From JBOHCT01 sp050699055 (GTDB taxonomy: Bacteria; Actinomycetota; Actinomycetes; Streptosporangiales; JBOHCT01): a DNA stretch of 46,224 bases. Where the stretch lies: the NCBI GenBank assembly GCA_050699055.1, contig JBOHCT010000004.1, forward strand, positions 1 to 46,224. Direction: 5' to 3'. The position numbers and the translations under genes were made by a program. The notes beneath the pieces are model-generated. The model had not been told where the DNA came from. It saw nothing but the letters and a program-made list of their open reading frames with translations, and searched no databases. Of the stretch, positions 39,659 through 46,224 are shown in pieces; within the stretch, counting starts at the first letter, position 1, and the number at the start of each line of letters is the position of its first letter.

Positions 39659-40215
39659 TTACGGCGAGGTCCCGGCAGCGGAGCGAGGCCGGTGAACCTC
39701 CGCCAGCTCGGCGAACCACCGCTCGGCTTGACGCGGGGTGCGGAACCTGAGCACCCGCACGCCGAGGTCGGCGGCCTCGCGGAGCTGGCGGCGATACCTA
39801 CCTCGGTTGTTGACGTACTTGCGGACGGCGTTGGCTAGCACCGACCGACGTGAGAAAAAGGCACGCCTCCAGCCGAACGCGCTCTCGGGGGTCCGCTCGC
39901 GACCGGTGAGGCCGCGCACGTTACGGCGGGTTACCCGCCACACGATGAGCGGCAGACCGTAGTCAAGCCATATCACCGCGTCGGCCCGATGCCAGGTGAC
40001 GTGGCAACCTTAGAGTAGTTGCCATCGACCACCCACGCGCTGGCGTCGGTGAGGGCGGCCGTACGAGCCCGGAACTCCTCCAACGGCAGGGGACCGGCCT
40101 GGGTGAACAGGACCTGGTCGAGGTCATGATGTGGCAACTGGAGGAGCTCGGCAAGCCGCAACGCCAACACGGTCTTGCCCGTACCGGGCAAACCGAACAC
40201 GACGATCTTTCGCAT
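39659..40215 (-). pseudogene. Frameshifted P-loop kinase (adenylate kinase-like/topology modulation type)
   Basis: From ATG 40215 the frame reads KIVVFGLPGTGKTVLALRLAELLQLPHHDLDQV (Walker A GLPGTGKT) to WVVDGNYSKVAT, then goes into a stop after a few residues. In another frame the rest continues: VTWHRADAVIWLDYG, then VTRRNVRGLTGRERTPESAFGW and AVRKYVNNRGRYRRQL to 39659. The shift is near 40010. Repairing it gives a normal ~185-residue small kinase. The start overlaps the end of the next pseudogene (TGATG). Confidence 0.8.
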
Positions 40216-40907
40216 CAGGCGCCCGCAAGGAGTGGGTACAGAGCGGCTCCGCCGAGCCTGGGATGGCGGCGAAGCGCCCTCAGGAAGTCACACTGAAAGG
40301 CTTCGCGCGCGGCGAGTTCCTCCTCATCGTATGTGCCAACCCCTTTGCGGATCTTCACAACGACGCCGTTGACGATCGACGCGCCGGCACCTCCCAGGTC
40401 GGAGAAGACGTCGAGCCGGACGTGGGCGAACAGGTCGCCGCGGTGCTCCGAGAAGCAGACCGAGTACGCGAGACCCGCGAGCGGATAGACATGCGTTGTG
40501 CGGTCGCGGTTCTGCGGATCGGCGAAGGCCTCCACGTGGGCCAGGACCTCAGGACGCAGCCCGGTTCAAGTAGTGTACGAGGGCGGCACGGTGGCCCGGC
40601 GACAGCGGGAGGCGCGGGTCGGTAAAGGCCTCCCAGCCGCCGCGCACGCGCAGCTGCAAGGAGGCTGTGGCCTGCTGAGTCGACAACGGCTCGACGAGAT
40701 CAAGGGCGCGAAGTCGTACCCCGTCCAGACAGTCGGCGGCCAGCATCGCGCCCACACACAAGCCTCATCCACGGTACGGCGCCGCTGATAGGCTGGGTAG
40801 GTCCGGGCAGGGACGGTCAGCCCGTCGACGAGGCGCAGCTCGTGATTCGTACGGCCCACCAGATGGACGTGGAAGCGCTTCTCGCCCTGGATCGACTCGC
40901 GGTCCAC
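40215..40907 (-). pseudogene. Unrecognised gene with two frameshifts
   Basis: Three overlapping frames form one plausible protein of about 230 residues. Frame 1 starts at GTG 40907 (VDRESIQGEKRFHVHLVGRTNHELRLVDGLTVP). Near 40760 a TGTGTG stretch adds two bases; skipping them joins DEAC to VGAMLAADCLDGVRL in frame 2 (RVRGGWEAFTDPRLPL). Near 40550 it shifts again to frame 3: RPEVLAHVEAFADPQNRDRTTHVYPLAG and the end at 40215. I do not know this family. The pairing with the kinase (one-base overlap) suggests a former two-gene unit. Confidence 0.6.
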
Positions 40908-40925
40908 AGTGGCCGGGTCATAGCT

Positions 40926-41090
40926 TCACGACATCACCGGGTACAGGCCGAGCGTGCGACAGCGCTCCGCGAAGCACGCCGTCATCGATCCGAGCGCCGC
41001 CGCGAACGCCGGGGAGTGCTCGTGCAGGCCGGGCTTTACGCCGACGCCGGACGACACCACCATGACCTCGTGCCCCGCCTCGTCGAGCAC
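40926..41090 (-). other. Unrecognised 54-residue frame
   Basis: A minus-strand frame from GTG 41090 (VLDEAGHEVMVVSSGVGVKPG) to a stop at 40926 (ERCRTLGLYPVMS) has a coding look: buried hydrophobic strand, then an amphipathic helix. No start signal is clear and I do not recognise it. It may be the C-terminal remnant of a larger gene and lies directly beside the dispersed repeat. Confidence 0.3.
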
Positions 41091-41095
41091 GAGGC

Positions 41096-41161
41096 TGACC
41101 GGTCAGCGTACGAGAACCCGCCGCCCGGCAGCTCACGGCGCCTCTTCCCGCCCTGCCCCTG
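41096..41161. repeat. Dispersed 66-bp imperfect repeat, copy 1
   Basis: This stretch matches 45847-45912 with only about eight differences. The central run ACCCGCCGCCCGGCAGCTCACG is identical in both. On the minus strand both copies end an open frame with GAGREE, two more codons and TGA. They look like tails of related, decayed genes plus downstream sequence. Confidence 0.75.
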
Positions 41162-41431
41162 AGGCCGCCCGAGGATCGCACCCGGTGATCCCGAGGGGTG
41201 GTGCCCCGCCAACCGATGCCGGGTCCGCCAACCGATGCGTGGTCCCGGAAAACGATCGTGGTCCCTCCAGCACGGAGATTTGCTCGCTTTGTCGATATTT
41301 TGCGGACTCACCTTTGGGCTGACCAATGTGGGCCGGTGCGCCCGGACCGGCGGCGTGCTCCCGAGCGGGGGCCGGCGTTCCCGTACAGACGCTTGCTGCC
41401 GGACGGGCTCGGCAGGTCGTCCGGCCCGACG
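41162..41431. other. Gene-free region with 19-bp direct repeats
   Basis: No gene is seen in these 270 bases. CGCCAACCGATGC occurs at 41207-41219 and 41226-41238, 19 bases apart, and a weaker third copy (CGGAAAACGATCG) follows near 41246. Around 41280 the DNA is AT-richer than nearby (TTTGTCGATATTTTGCGG). Confidence 0.6.
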
Positions 41432-42943
41432 TCAGCGGCGTGCCGGCTCCCAGACGGTCTCCTTGCGCAGCAGCGGCTTAAGCACCTTGCCGCCCGGGTT
41501 GCGGGGCAGTGCCTCGCCGCGCACGTGAAGGTACTCCGGCAGCTTGAAGTCGGCGAGACGTTCGCGGGCGTACGACAGCGCGGCCGCCGCGTCGAACGAC
41601 ACGCCAGGGGCCGGGACGAGGACCGCCCCGACCTTCTCCCCCATCATCTCGTCGGACACCCCGAGGACGGCGACCTCGAAGACGCCGGGCACGGCGGCGA
41701 GGACGTTCTCGACCTCGACGCAGTAGACGTTCTCCCCACCGCGGTTGATCATGTCCTTCGCCCGGTCCACGACGTAGGTGAGGCCCTCCTCGTCGATCCG
41801 CGCCAGGTCGCCGCTGCGCAGCCAGCGGTCGACGAACGTATCGGCCGTGGCCTCGGGCTTCCCCCAGTAGCCCGACACGACGTTGGCGCCGCGGATGAGC
41901 AGCTCACCGACGCCGGTCCGCGGGTCCGGCTCCTCCAGGCGCACGTCGACGACGGGCGCGGCGAAGCCGACCGAGTCCGCGTGCGCCACGGCGTACTCGT
42001 GCGGCAGGAACGTCGCCACCGACGACGTCTCGGTGAGCCCGAACCCGTTGCCCACGCGGGAGCTCGGGAACCGCGCCTTGATCTTGGTCACCAGGTCGGG
42101 CGCGATCGGCGCGCCGCCGTACGCCACCCACCGCACGCCGCTGACGTCGGTCTCCGCGAAGGCCGGCTGGTTCATGGCCAGCCAGTAGATCGCCGGCACC
42201 GAGGTGAGCACGTTGATGCGTTCCCCGGGGATCGCGGACAGGAACGCCTCCACCTCGAACCCCGGCATCACCACGCTCGCCCCGCCGAGCTGCAGCAGCG
42301 GCAGCAGCTGGCTGTTGCACCCGGTCACGTGGAACAGCGGCACCGAGATCAGCGTCCGCAGCTCCGGCCCGCCCCCGCGGTCCATGTCCAGGCAGCGGAC
42401 GCAGGTCTCGGCGTTGGACAGGAAGTTCTCGTGGCTCGTCATCGCCCCCTTGGGGAAGCCCGTGGTGCCGCTGGTGTAGAAGATCGCCGCGAGGTCGTCG
42501 CGGGTCTGGCCGTCGGCCGCGTACGGCTCTCCGTCGGGCAGCGCCTCCCCGGGCGCGAAGACGTACGACGCCCCGGAGTCATCGATGACGTAGCGCGCCT
42601 CCTCCTCGGTGAACCGGGTGTTGACCGGCACGGCGACCGCGCCGGCGAGCTGGGCCCCGAAGAACGCCAACACCCAGTCGACGCCGTTCGGCAGCCGGAC
42701 CGCGACGCGATCGCCCGGCCGTACCCCGCCTGCCCGCAGCCCGCCGGCCACGCGGGCGGCGCGGTCCCATAGCGCGCGGTAGGTCAGCCGCGGTCCGCCG
42801 AGCTCGACGACGGCCTCACCGCCCGGGTCGCGGCTCACCGACGCCCGCAGCATCGCGACCAGGGAGTCGGGCAGGCCGTCGTAATGCTTGACGCCCGCGC
42901 CGTCGCGGGTGATTCCGCTCATGTCGAACGGCTGGACGGTCAT
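41432..42943 (-). CDS. Acyl-CoA synthetase (class I adenylate-forming)
   Basis: ANL ligase of 503 residues. Motifs: A3 IFYTSGTTGFPKGAMTSHEN near 155, SVPLFHVTGCNSQ, A5 NGFGLTETSSVA, A7 RWLRSGDLARID, A8 DRAKDMINRGGENVYCVEVE, A10 PRNPGGKVLKPLLRKE with catalytic Lys. ATG 42943 shares one base with the stop of the phosphotriesterase-like gene (TGATG), so the pair is a coupled operon. It probably activates the acid released by that hydrolase. Confidence 0.93.
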   Translation of the reverse strand: MTVQPFDMSGITRDGAGVKHYDGLPDSLVAMLRASVSRDPGGEAVVELGGPRLTYRALWDRAARVAGGLRAGGVRPGDRVAVRLPNGVDWVLAFFGAQLAGAVAVPVNTRFTEEEARYVIDDSGASYVFAPGEALPDGEPYAADGQTRDDLAAIFYTSGTTGFPKGAMTSHENFLSNAETCVRCLDMDRGGGPELRTLISVPLFHVTGCNSQLLPLLQLGGASVVMPGFEVEAFLSAIPGERINVLTSVPAIYWLAMNQPAFAETDVSGVRWVAYGGAPIAPDLVTKIKARFPSSRVGNGFGLTETSSVATFLPHEYAVAHADSVGFAAPVVDVRLEEPDPRTGVGELLIRGANVVSGYWGKPEATADTFVDRWLRSGDLARIDEEGLTYVVDRAKDMINRGGENVYCVEVENVLAAVPGVFEVAVLGVSDEMMGEKVGAVLVPAPGVSFDAAAALSYARERLADFKLPEYLHVRGEALPRNPGGKVLKPLLRKETVWEPARR

Positions 42944-43917
42944 CAGTACGCTCCCACGTGCTCGAAGTACCGGCGGGGGCCCGCGACGAGCATCGTCTCG
43001 ATCTGCTCTTCGGTGACGCCGCGCTGGCGCAGCGCGGGCAGCACGTCGTCGCTGATGTGCGTGTAGTGCCAGTTGGGCGCCATGACCGCCCTCGTCTCGT
43101 CGGAGAACCAGTCGATGAAGCAGGCGGCGTCATGGGCGAGCACCATCTTCTCCGCGTAGCCCCGGCGGGCGAGCTCGGCGACGGTGTCCACCCGCTGCTC
43201 GAACGGCAGCAGCATGTCGAGCCCGAATCGGTCCATGCCGAGGTACGAGCCGGCGTCGGCGAGCCCGATGAGGTAGTCGAGGTCGGCGGAGTCGCCGCTG
43301 TGCCCGATGACGACACGGGCCAGGTCGACCCCCTCCTCGGCGAGCAGCTTCTGCGCGAGCCGGCCCGACTGGTTGCGCACGCCCGTATGCACGGTGATGG
43401 GGACGCCGGTCTCACGGTGTGCCCGCGCGACGGCACGCATGACCCGCTCCACCCCTGGCGTCATCCCGTCCGTCTCGATCGCGCACTTGAGGAACGCCGC
43501 CTTCACCGAGGTACCGGCGATGCCGTCGGTGATGTCGCGGGTGAACATCTCGACCATCGGCTCAGGGCCGCCCGCCAGCGTCCCCGGGCCCCGGTGGTGG
43601 AAGTAGAACGGCACGTCGTTGTAGGTGTACACGCCGGTCGCCGGGATGATGTGGATGTCGACCCGCTCGTTGACGCGCTGGACGCGTGGGATGTACCGGC
43701 CGAGGCCGATGACGGTCGGATCGACGATCGTGTCGATGCCGCGGCCCTTCAGCTCGGTGAGCTTGGCGACCGCGTCGCTGACGCGTTCCTCCTCATCCCA
43801 GTAGTCGGGGTAGTTCTGCCGTACCTCCTCGTTGAGCACGAAGACGTGCTCGTGCATGAGAACGCGGCCCAAGCTCCCGCTCGGGACTGGTCCACGTACG
43901 GTCTCCACCGATGCCAT
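42943..43917 (-). CDS. Phosphotriesterase-family metal hydrolase
   Basis: Amidohydrolase-superfamily (PTE/aryldialkylphosphatase-related) protein, 324 residues. Binuclear metal ligands are visible: LMHEHVF (HxH) at about 20-26, FLKCAIETDG with the carboxylated Lys, ITVHTGV, VVIGHSGD and LAHDAACF with the final Asp. Many relatives are lactonases or esterases rather than true phosphotriesterases. ATG 43917 starts MASVETVRGPVPSGSLG. Coupling to an acyl-CoA synthetase suggests lactone or ester opening followed by CoA activation. Confidence 0.9.
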   Translation of the reverse strand: MASVETVRGPVPSGSLGRVLMHEHVFVLNEEVRQNYPDYWDEEERVSDAVAKLTELKGRGIDTIVDPTVIGLGRYIPRVQRVNERVDIHIIPATGVYTYNDVPFYFHHRGPGTLAGGPEPMVEMFTRDITDGIAGTSVKAAFLKCAIETDGMTPGVERVMRAVARAHRETGVPITVHTGVRNQSGRLAQKLLAEEGVDLARVVIGHSGDSADLDYLIGLADAGSYLGMDRFGLDMLLPFEQRVDTVAELARRGYAEKMVLAHDAACFIDWFSDETRAVMAPNWHYTHISDDVLPALRQRGVTEEQIETMLVAGPRRYFEHVGAY

Positions 43918-44065
43918 TCGCGGCCTCCTCAACCGTGCCCGCACTGCCAGCGAAGAACGCTCGCCCGTCCCCGTCAAGACCCCCGCGGACGACGGTCTCG
44001 CAGCACCGACGCTGAGGCGGATCCCAGACTAGGGTTGACGTGTGTGCCCATGCTCTCCACGCTGG

Positions 44066-44095
44066 TGATCTTCGCCATCGCGGCGGCGAAGATCA
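44066..44095. repeat. 11-bp perfect hairpin upstream of VOC gene
   Basis: TGATCTTCGCC (44066-44076) pairs perfectly with GGCGAAGATCA (44085-44095) around an 8-base loop, just before the ribosome site of the VOC gene. It may be a regulatory hairpin in the leader or a terminator. An in-frame ATG (44050) opens a 26-codon frame through it that overlaps the VOC start. Confidence 0.6.
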
Positions 44096-44114
44096 ATGCT
44101 CTTAAGGAGCTCCG

Positions 44115-44498
44115 ATGGCCATCCAGCTGAATCACACCATCGTGTCGGCCCATGACAAGCGCGAATCCGCGACGTTCCTGGCCGAGATCCTCGGCCTCGA
44201 CGATCCCACTCCGTACGGGCCGTTCCTGGTCGTACCGGTCAGCAACGATGTCTCCCTCGACTTCGCCGATGACCATGGCCCCGTCCATCCGCAGCACTAT
44301 GCGTTCCTGGTCAGCGAAACCGAGTTCGACGAGATCTTCGCCCGGATCCGGGAGCGTGAACTGACGTACTGGGCGGACCCCGGACGACAGCGCCCCGGTG
44401 AGGTCAACACCAAGGACGGAGGCCGGGGGCTGTACTGGGAAGACCCGGGCGGCCATGCCCTCGAGATCATCACCCGCCCGTACGGCAGCGGAGGCTGA
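44115..44498 (+). CDS. VOC-family protein (glyoxalase/dioxygenase fold)
   Basis: 127 residues: IQLNHTIVSAHDKRESATFLAEILGL at the start, FLVVPVSNDVSLDFAD, HYAFLVSETEFDEIFARIRERELTYWADPG, and GRGLYWEDPGGHALEIITRPYG, a typical paired beta-alpha-beta-beta-beta VOC layout. The final ExxTRPYG is the usual metal-glutamate strand. AAGGAG lies five bases before ATG 44115, one of the few classical ribosome sites in this part. Function unknown (dioxygenase, lyase or resistance type). Confidence 0.88.
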   Translation: MAIQLNHTIVSAHDKRESATFLAEILGLDDPTPYGPFLVVPVSNDVSLDFADDHGPVHPQHYAFLVSETEFDEIFARIRERELTYWADPGRQRPGEVNTKDGGRGLYWEDPGGHALEIITRPYGSGG

Positions 44499-44541
44499 CG
44501 CCACTGGGGAGAGCGCCCCGCGTACCGTCCCGCTGAGCCGA

Positions 44542-45744
44542 TCAGCTGCCGTCACGGGCCCATGGGTCGTAGTCGGCCTCGAGGGGTTCCTGCGGCGGGC
44601 GCTCGGCGTCCGGCACGTGCTGGAGGTTGACGCGGATCCGGTACCAGACCGAGCTTCGGCCGCGCATCCCGTCCACCAGGATGTCGGCCGGCTGAAGGTG
44701 GCGGACCACGGAAGGGTGCCTGGCCTTCCACCGCTCCAGCCCCTCCAGCGCCTCCGGCTTGGTCTTGGCGCGGGCGATCTCGATCAACGGCATCGTGGAC
44801 TGACGCCGACCGGCGCCCTTGGGTGGCTTCTCGGCAGGGCCCAGCCGTTCCGCGAGGTCGAGCAGCGCCTCCAGCGACCCCGGGAACCGGTCAATGCCCT
44901 CCCATGGATCCCCCACCGCGGTGTAGCGGTCGGGGACAGTTCGCACGGTGTAGTCCTCCGGGCGGCAGTCCGGCACCTCCGCCCAGGTGAGCGGGGTAGA
45001 GACCCGGGCATCCGGCGTCGGCCGCACCGAGTACGCCGAGGCGACCGTACGGTCCTTCGCGTTCTGGTTGAGGTCGACGAAGACCCCTTGCCGCTCCTCC
45101 TTCCACCATCTGCTGGTGGCCAGGTCGGGCGCACGGTTCTCGACCTCGCGCGCGACCGTCTCCCCCGCCAGCCGTACCTCGCGGAACGACCAGCGCGGGT
45201 CGATGCGCGCGTAGATGTGGAAGCCTCGCGAGCCCGAGGTCTTCGGCCAGCCGGTCAGGCCGTGGTCCTCGAGAACCTCGCGGGCGACGAGGGCGACCTC
45301 GACGATCTGCCGCCAGCCGACGCCCGGTACAGGGTCGAGGTCGATCCGCAGCTCGTCGGGGTGGTCGAGGTCCTCGGCCAGCACGGGGTGCGGGTTGAGG
45401 TCGACGCAGCCCAGGTTCACCACCCAGGCCAGCTGGGCGGGGTCCCGGACGACGACCTCGCCGGCCGAGCGCCCGGAGGCGTAGCGCAGCTCGGCGGTCT
45501 CGATCCAGTCGGGTCGGCCGGACGGCGCCCGCTTCTGGAAGACAGCCTCCTGATCGATCCCCTTGACGAAGCGCTTGAGGATCATCGGCCGTCCCCCGAT
45601 CCCGCGCAGCGCCCCGTCAGCCACGGCCAGGTAGTAGCGCACCAGATCCAGCTTGGTATGCCGATCGCGCGAAAAGATCACGCGGTCCGGGTTCGTGATC
45701 GTCACCTCGCGCCCGGCGACCTCCAGGACCCGCGACCTCGACAT
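44542..45744 (-). CDS. Stand-alone LigD-type DNA polymerase/primase (PrimPol) domain protein
   Basis: AEP-superfamily protein, 400 residues, of the group formed by LigD polymerase domains and mycobacterial PolD/PrimPol homologues used in non-homologous end joining or gap filling. Conserved elements: ITNPDRVIF, GRPMILKRFVKGID, ELRIDLDPVPG with the metal-binding DxD, KTSGSRGFHIYARI with the nucleotide-binding Ser/His, and SVRPTPDARVSTPLTWAEV with the third acidic region. The last ~90 residues (MPLIEIARAKTKPEALEG...WYRIRVNLQHVPD) are an extension seen in such stand-alone actinobacterial forms. ATG 45744 starts MSRSRVLEVAGREV. No ligase or Ku gene is adjacent. Confidence 0.88.
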   Translation of the reverse strand: MSRSRVLEVAGREVTITNPDRVIFSRDRHTKLDLVRYYLAVADGALRGIGGRPMILKRFVKGIDQEAVFQKRAPSGRPDWIETAELRYASGRSAGEVVVRDPAQLAWVVNLGCVDLNPHPVLAEDLDHPDELRIDLDPVPGVGWRQIVEVALVAREVLEDHGLTGWPKTSGSRGFHIYARIDPRWSFREVRLAGETVAREVENRAPDLATSRWWKEERQGVFVDLNQNAKDRTVASAYSVRPTPDARVSTPLTWAEVPDCRPEDYTVRTVPDRYTAVGDPWEGIDRFPGSLEALLDLAERLGPAEKPPKGAGRRQSTMPLIEIARAKTKPEALEGLERWKARHPSVVRHLQPADILVDGMRGRSSVWYRIRVNLQHVPDAERPPQEPLEADYDPWARDGS

Positions 45745-46005
45745 GCCGCCACGATAGGCCGCACTCACCTGCCGGGATCAGGCCGATCGCCCGCTGTCGT
45801 GTTCGATAGCAGCGACCGCGCCCGACTTCGGGTGCCGGTTCAGCGACCGGTCCGCGTACCAGCACCCGCCGCCCGGCAGCTCACGACAGCTCTTCCCGCC
45901 CTGCCCCGGACAGCGCGGCCATGATCCGCCTCTGATGTCGTGAGACTGCCGGTTACGGTCGGCCGGGGGCGTGAGAAGCGGATCATGGAAACGAGCCGAC
46001 CCTCG
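45745..46005. other. Gene-free region with dispersed repeat copy 2
   Basis: No complete gene is present. 45847-45912 is the second copy of the 66-bp repeat found at 41096-41161. On the minus strand, near 45925, a short frame MAALSGAGREELS ends in a TGA, like the tail of a lost gene. Confidence 0.6.
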
Positions 46006-46224
46006 TCATGCGGCCGCCCGGCGATAGTGCTCGGCGATCTCGGCGACCCCCTCGCGGTAGGTGGGTACGCGCGGTACCCAGCCCAGCTCCCGTCTTGCCT
46101 TGGCGCTGTCGACCCGAAGCCCGCCTGTCATCACCGCCCTAACGTACGGCGTGGCGGTGAGCAGCCAGGACGGCACGACCCGGGGGGGTGGCGCGCCGAG
46201 CGCCGCGGCCATCGCCGTCATCAG
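46006..46224 (-). CDS. NAD-dependent epimerase/dehydratase, 3' part only (cut by window edge)
   Basis: The last 72 codons of a second extended SDR: MAAALGAPPPRVVPSWLLTA, VRAVMTGGLRVDSAKARRELGWVPRVPTYREGVAEIAEHYRRAAA. It is a close paralogue of the SDR at 37256 (same ending with Ala for Pro). The gene enters the window from the right, so its start is not visible. Its first 98 visible bases (46127-46224) are identical to the other copy, the rest about 80%. Confidence 0.85.
   Translation of the reverse strand: MMTAMAAALGAPPPRVVPSWLLTATPYVRAVMTGGLRVDSAKARRELGWVPRVPTYREGVAEIAEHYRRAAA
46127..46224. repeat. 98-bp exact duplicate, copy 2 (window edge)
   Basis: Identical to 37376-37473 and runs off the window. 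Identity may continue beyond the edge, so its full length is unknown. Confidence 0.95.

Noticed and set aside
10470..43917. A biosynthetic gene cluster built from three acyl-CoA synthetases and an MshC-like ligase
   Set aside because: The genes are far apart, in different operons, and no PKS, NRPS or carrier protein is present.
1..46224. CRISPR arrays, tRNA or rRNA genes, complete insertion sequences, prophage
   Set aside because: I saw no regularly spaced repeats with spacers, no tRNA cloverleaf or rRNA sequence, and no transposase or integrase reading frame.

Overview
The window is chromosomal DNA of a high-GC actinomycete. Its codons are overwhelmingly G/C-ending. It carries a resuscitation-promoting factor (Rpf) behind a c-di-AMP (ydaO-type) riboswitch, a mycothiol-ligase (MshC)-like protein, F420-linked oxidoreductases, and many genes that start 6-9 bases after a TANNNT box (leaderless mRNAs). 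A filamentous actinobacterium of the Streptosporangiales/Thermomonosporaceae type is my best guess. That placement is inference, not proof.

Layout. 0-5 kb: a five-gene operon (lipoprotein, ATPase, two permeases, IolB-like isomerase), then a decayed antiporter. 5.4-9.1 kb: PspC, an AAA ATPase fused to a nuclease-like domain, a truncated folate cyclo-ligase, an F420-type oxidoreductase and a DUF523 protein. 9-13.4 kb: a TIM-barrel sugar isomerase, a broken Gfo/Idh oxidoreductase, an acyl-CoA synthetase and a divergent MshC-like ligase. 13.4-17.5 kb: a sugar ABC transporter with a DeoR regulator. 17.6-18.6 kb: rpf with riboswitch and terminator. 18.9-23.1 kb: a DUF72 protein facing a large SF1-helicase-like protein with a broken Walker A motif, a PLD-like domain and a zinc ribbon. 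23-27 kb: a second acyl-CoA synthetase, a frameshifted YdeI gene and a DUF222/HNH protein. 27-46 kb: a mosaic of intact genes (F420 reductase, methyltransferase, rhomboid, MBL hydrolase, ABC exporter, amino-acid permease, DoxX, SDR/TetR, acyl-CoA synthetase/phosphotriesterase pair, LigD-type polymerase), three toxin-antitoxin loci, and many gene fragments.

Working together. The two uptake transporters, IolB, the TIM-barrel isomerase, the Gfo/Idh remnant and the DeoR regulator suggest import and breakdown of inositol-like or related sugars, but the pathway is incomplete here. The acyl-CoA synthetase at 41.4 kb overlaps a phosphotriesterase-like gene by one base and probably acts on the acid it releases. 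Defence-like content is scattered: the helicase/PLD protein, the AAA/nuclease ATPase, an HNH protein, and MazEF and VapBC pairs.

Most noteworthy: (1) the helicase-PLD-zinc ribbon protein, which resembles the fused Mokosh type II layout but has lost the Walker lysine; (2) a 17-bp tandem duplication that copies a permease start codon and creates a six-codon upstream ORF; (3) a long inverted repeat whose loop carries the same 11-bp palindrome as the adjacent acyl-CoA synthetase promoter; (4) an unusually dense belt of truncated, frameshifted and fused gene remnants from 27 to 46 kb, ending at the window edge in a 98-bp exact duplicate of an SDR gene segment.
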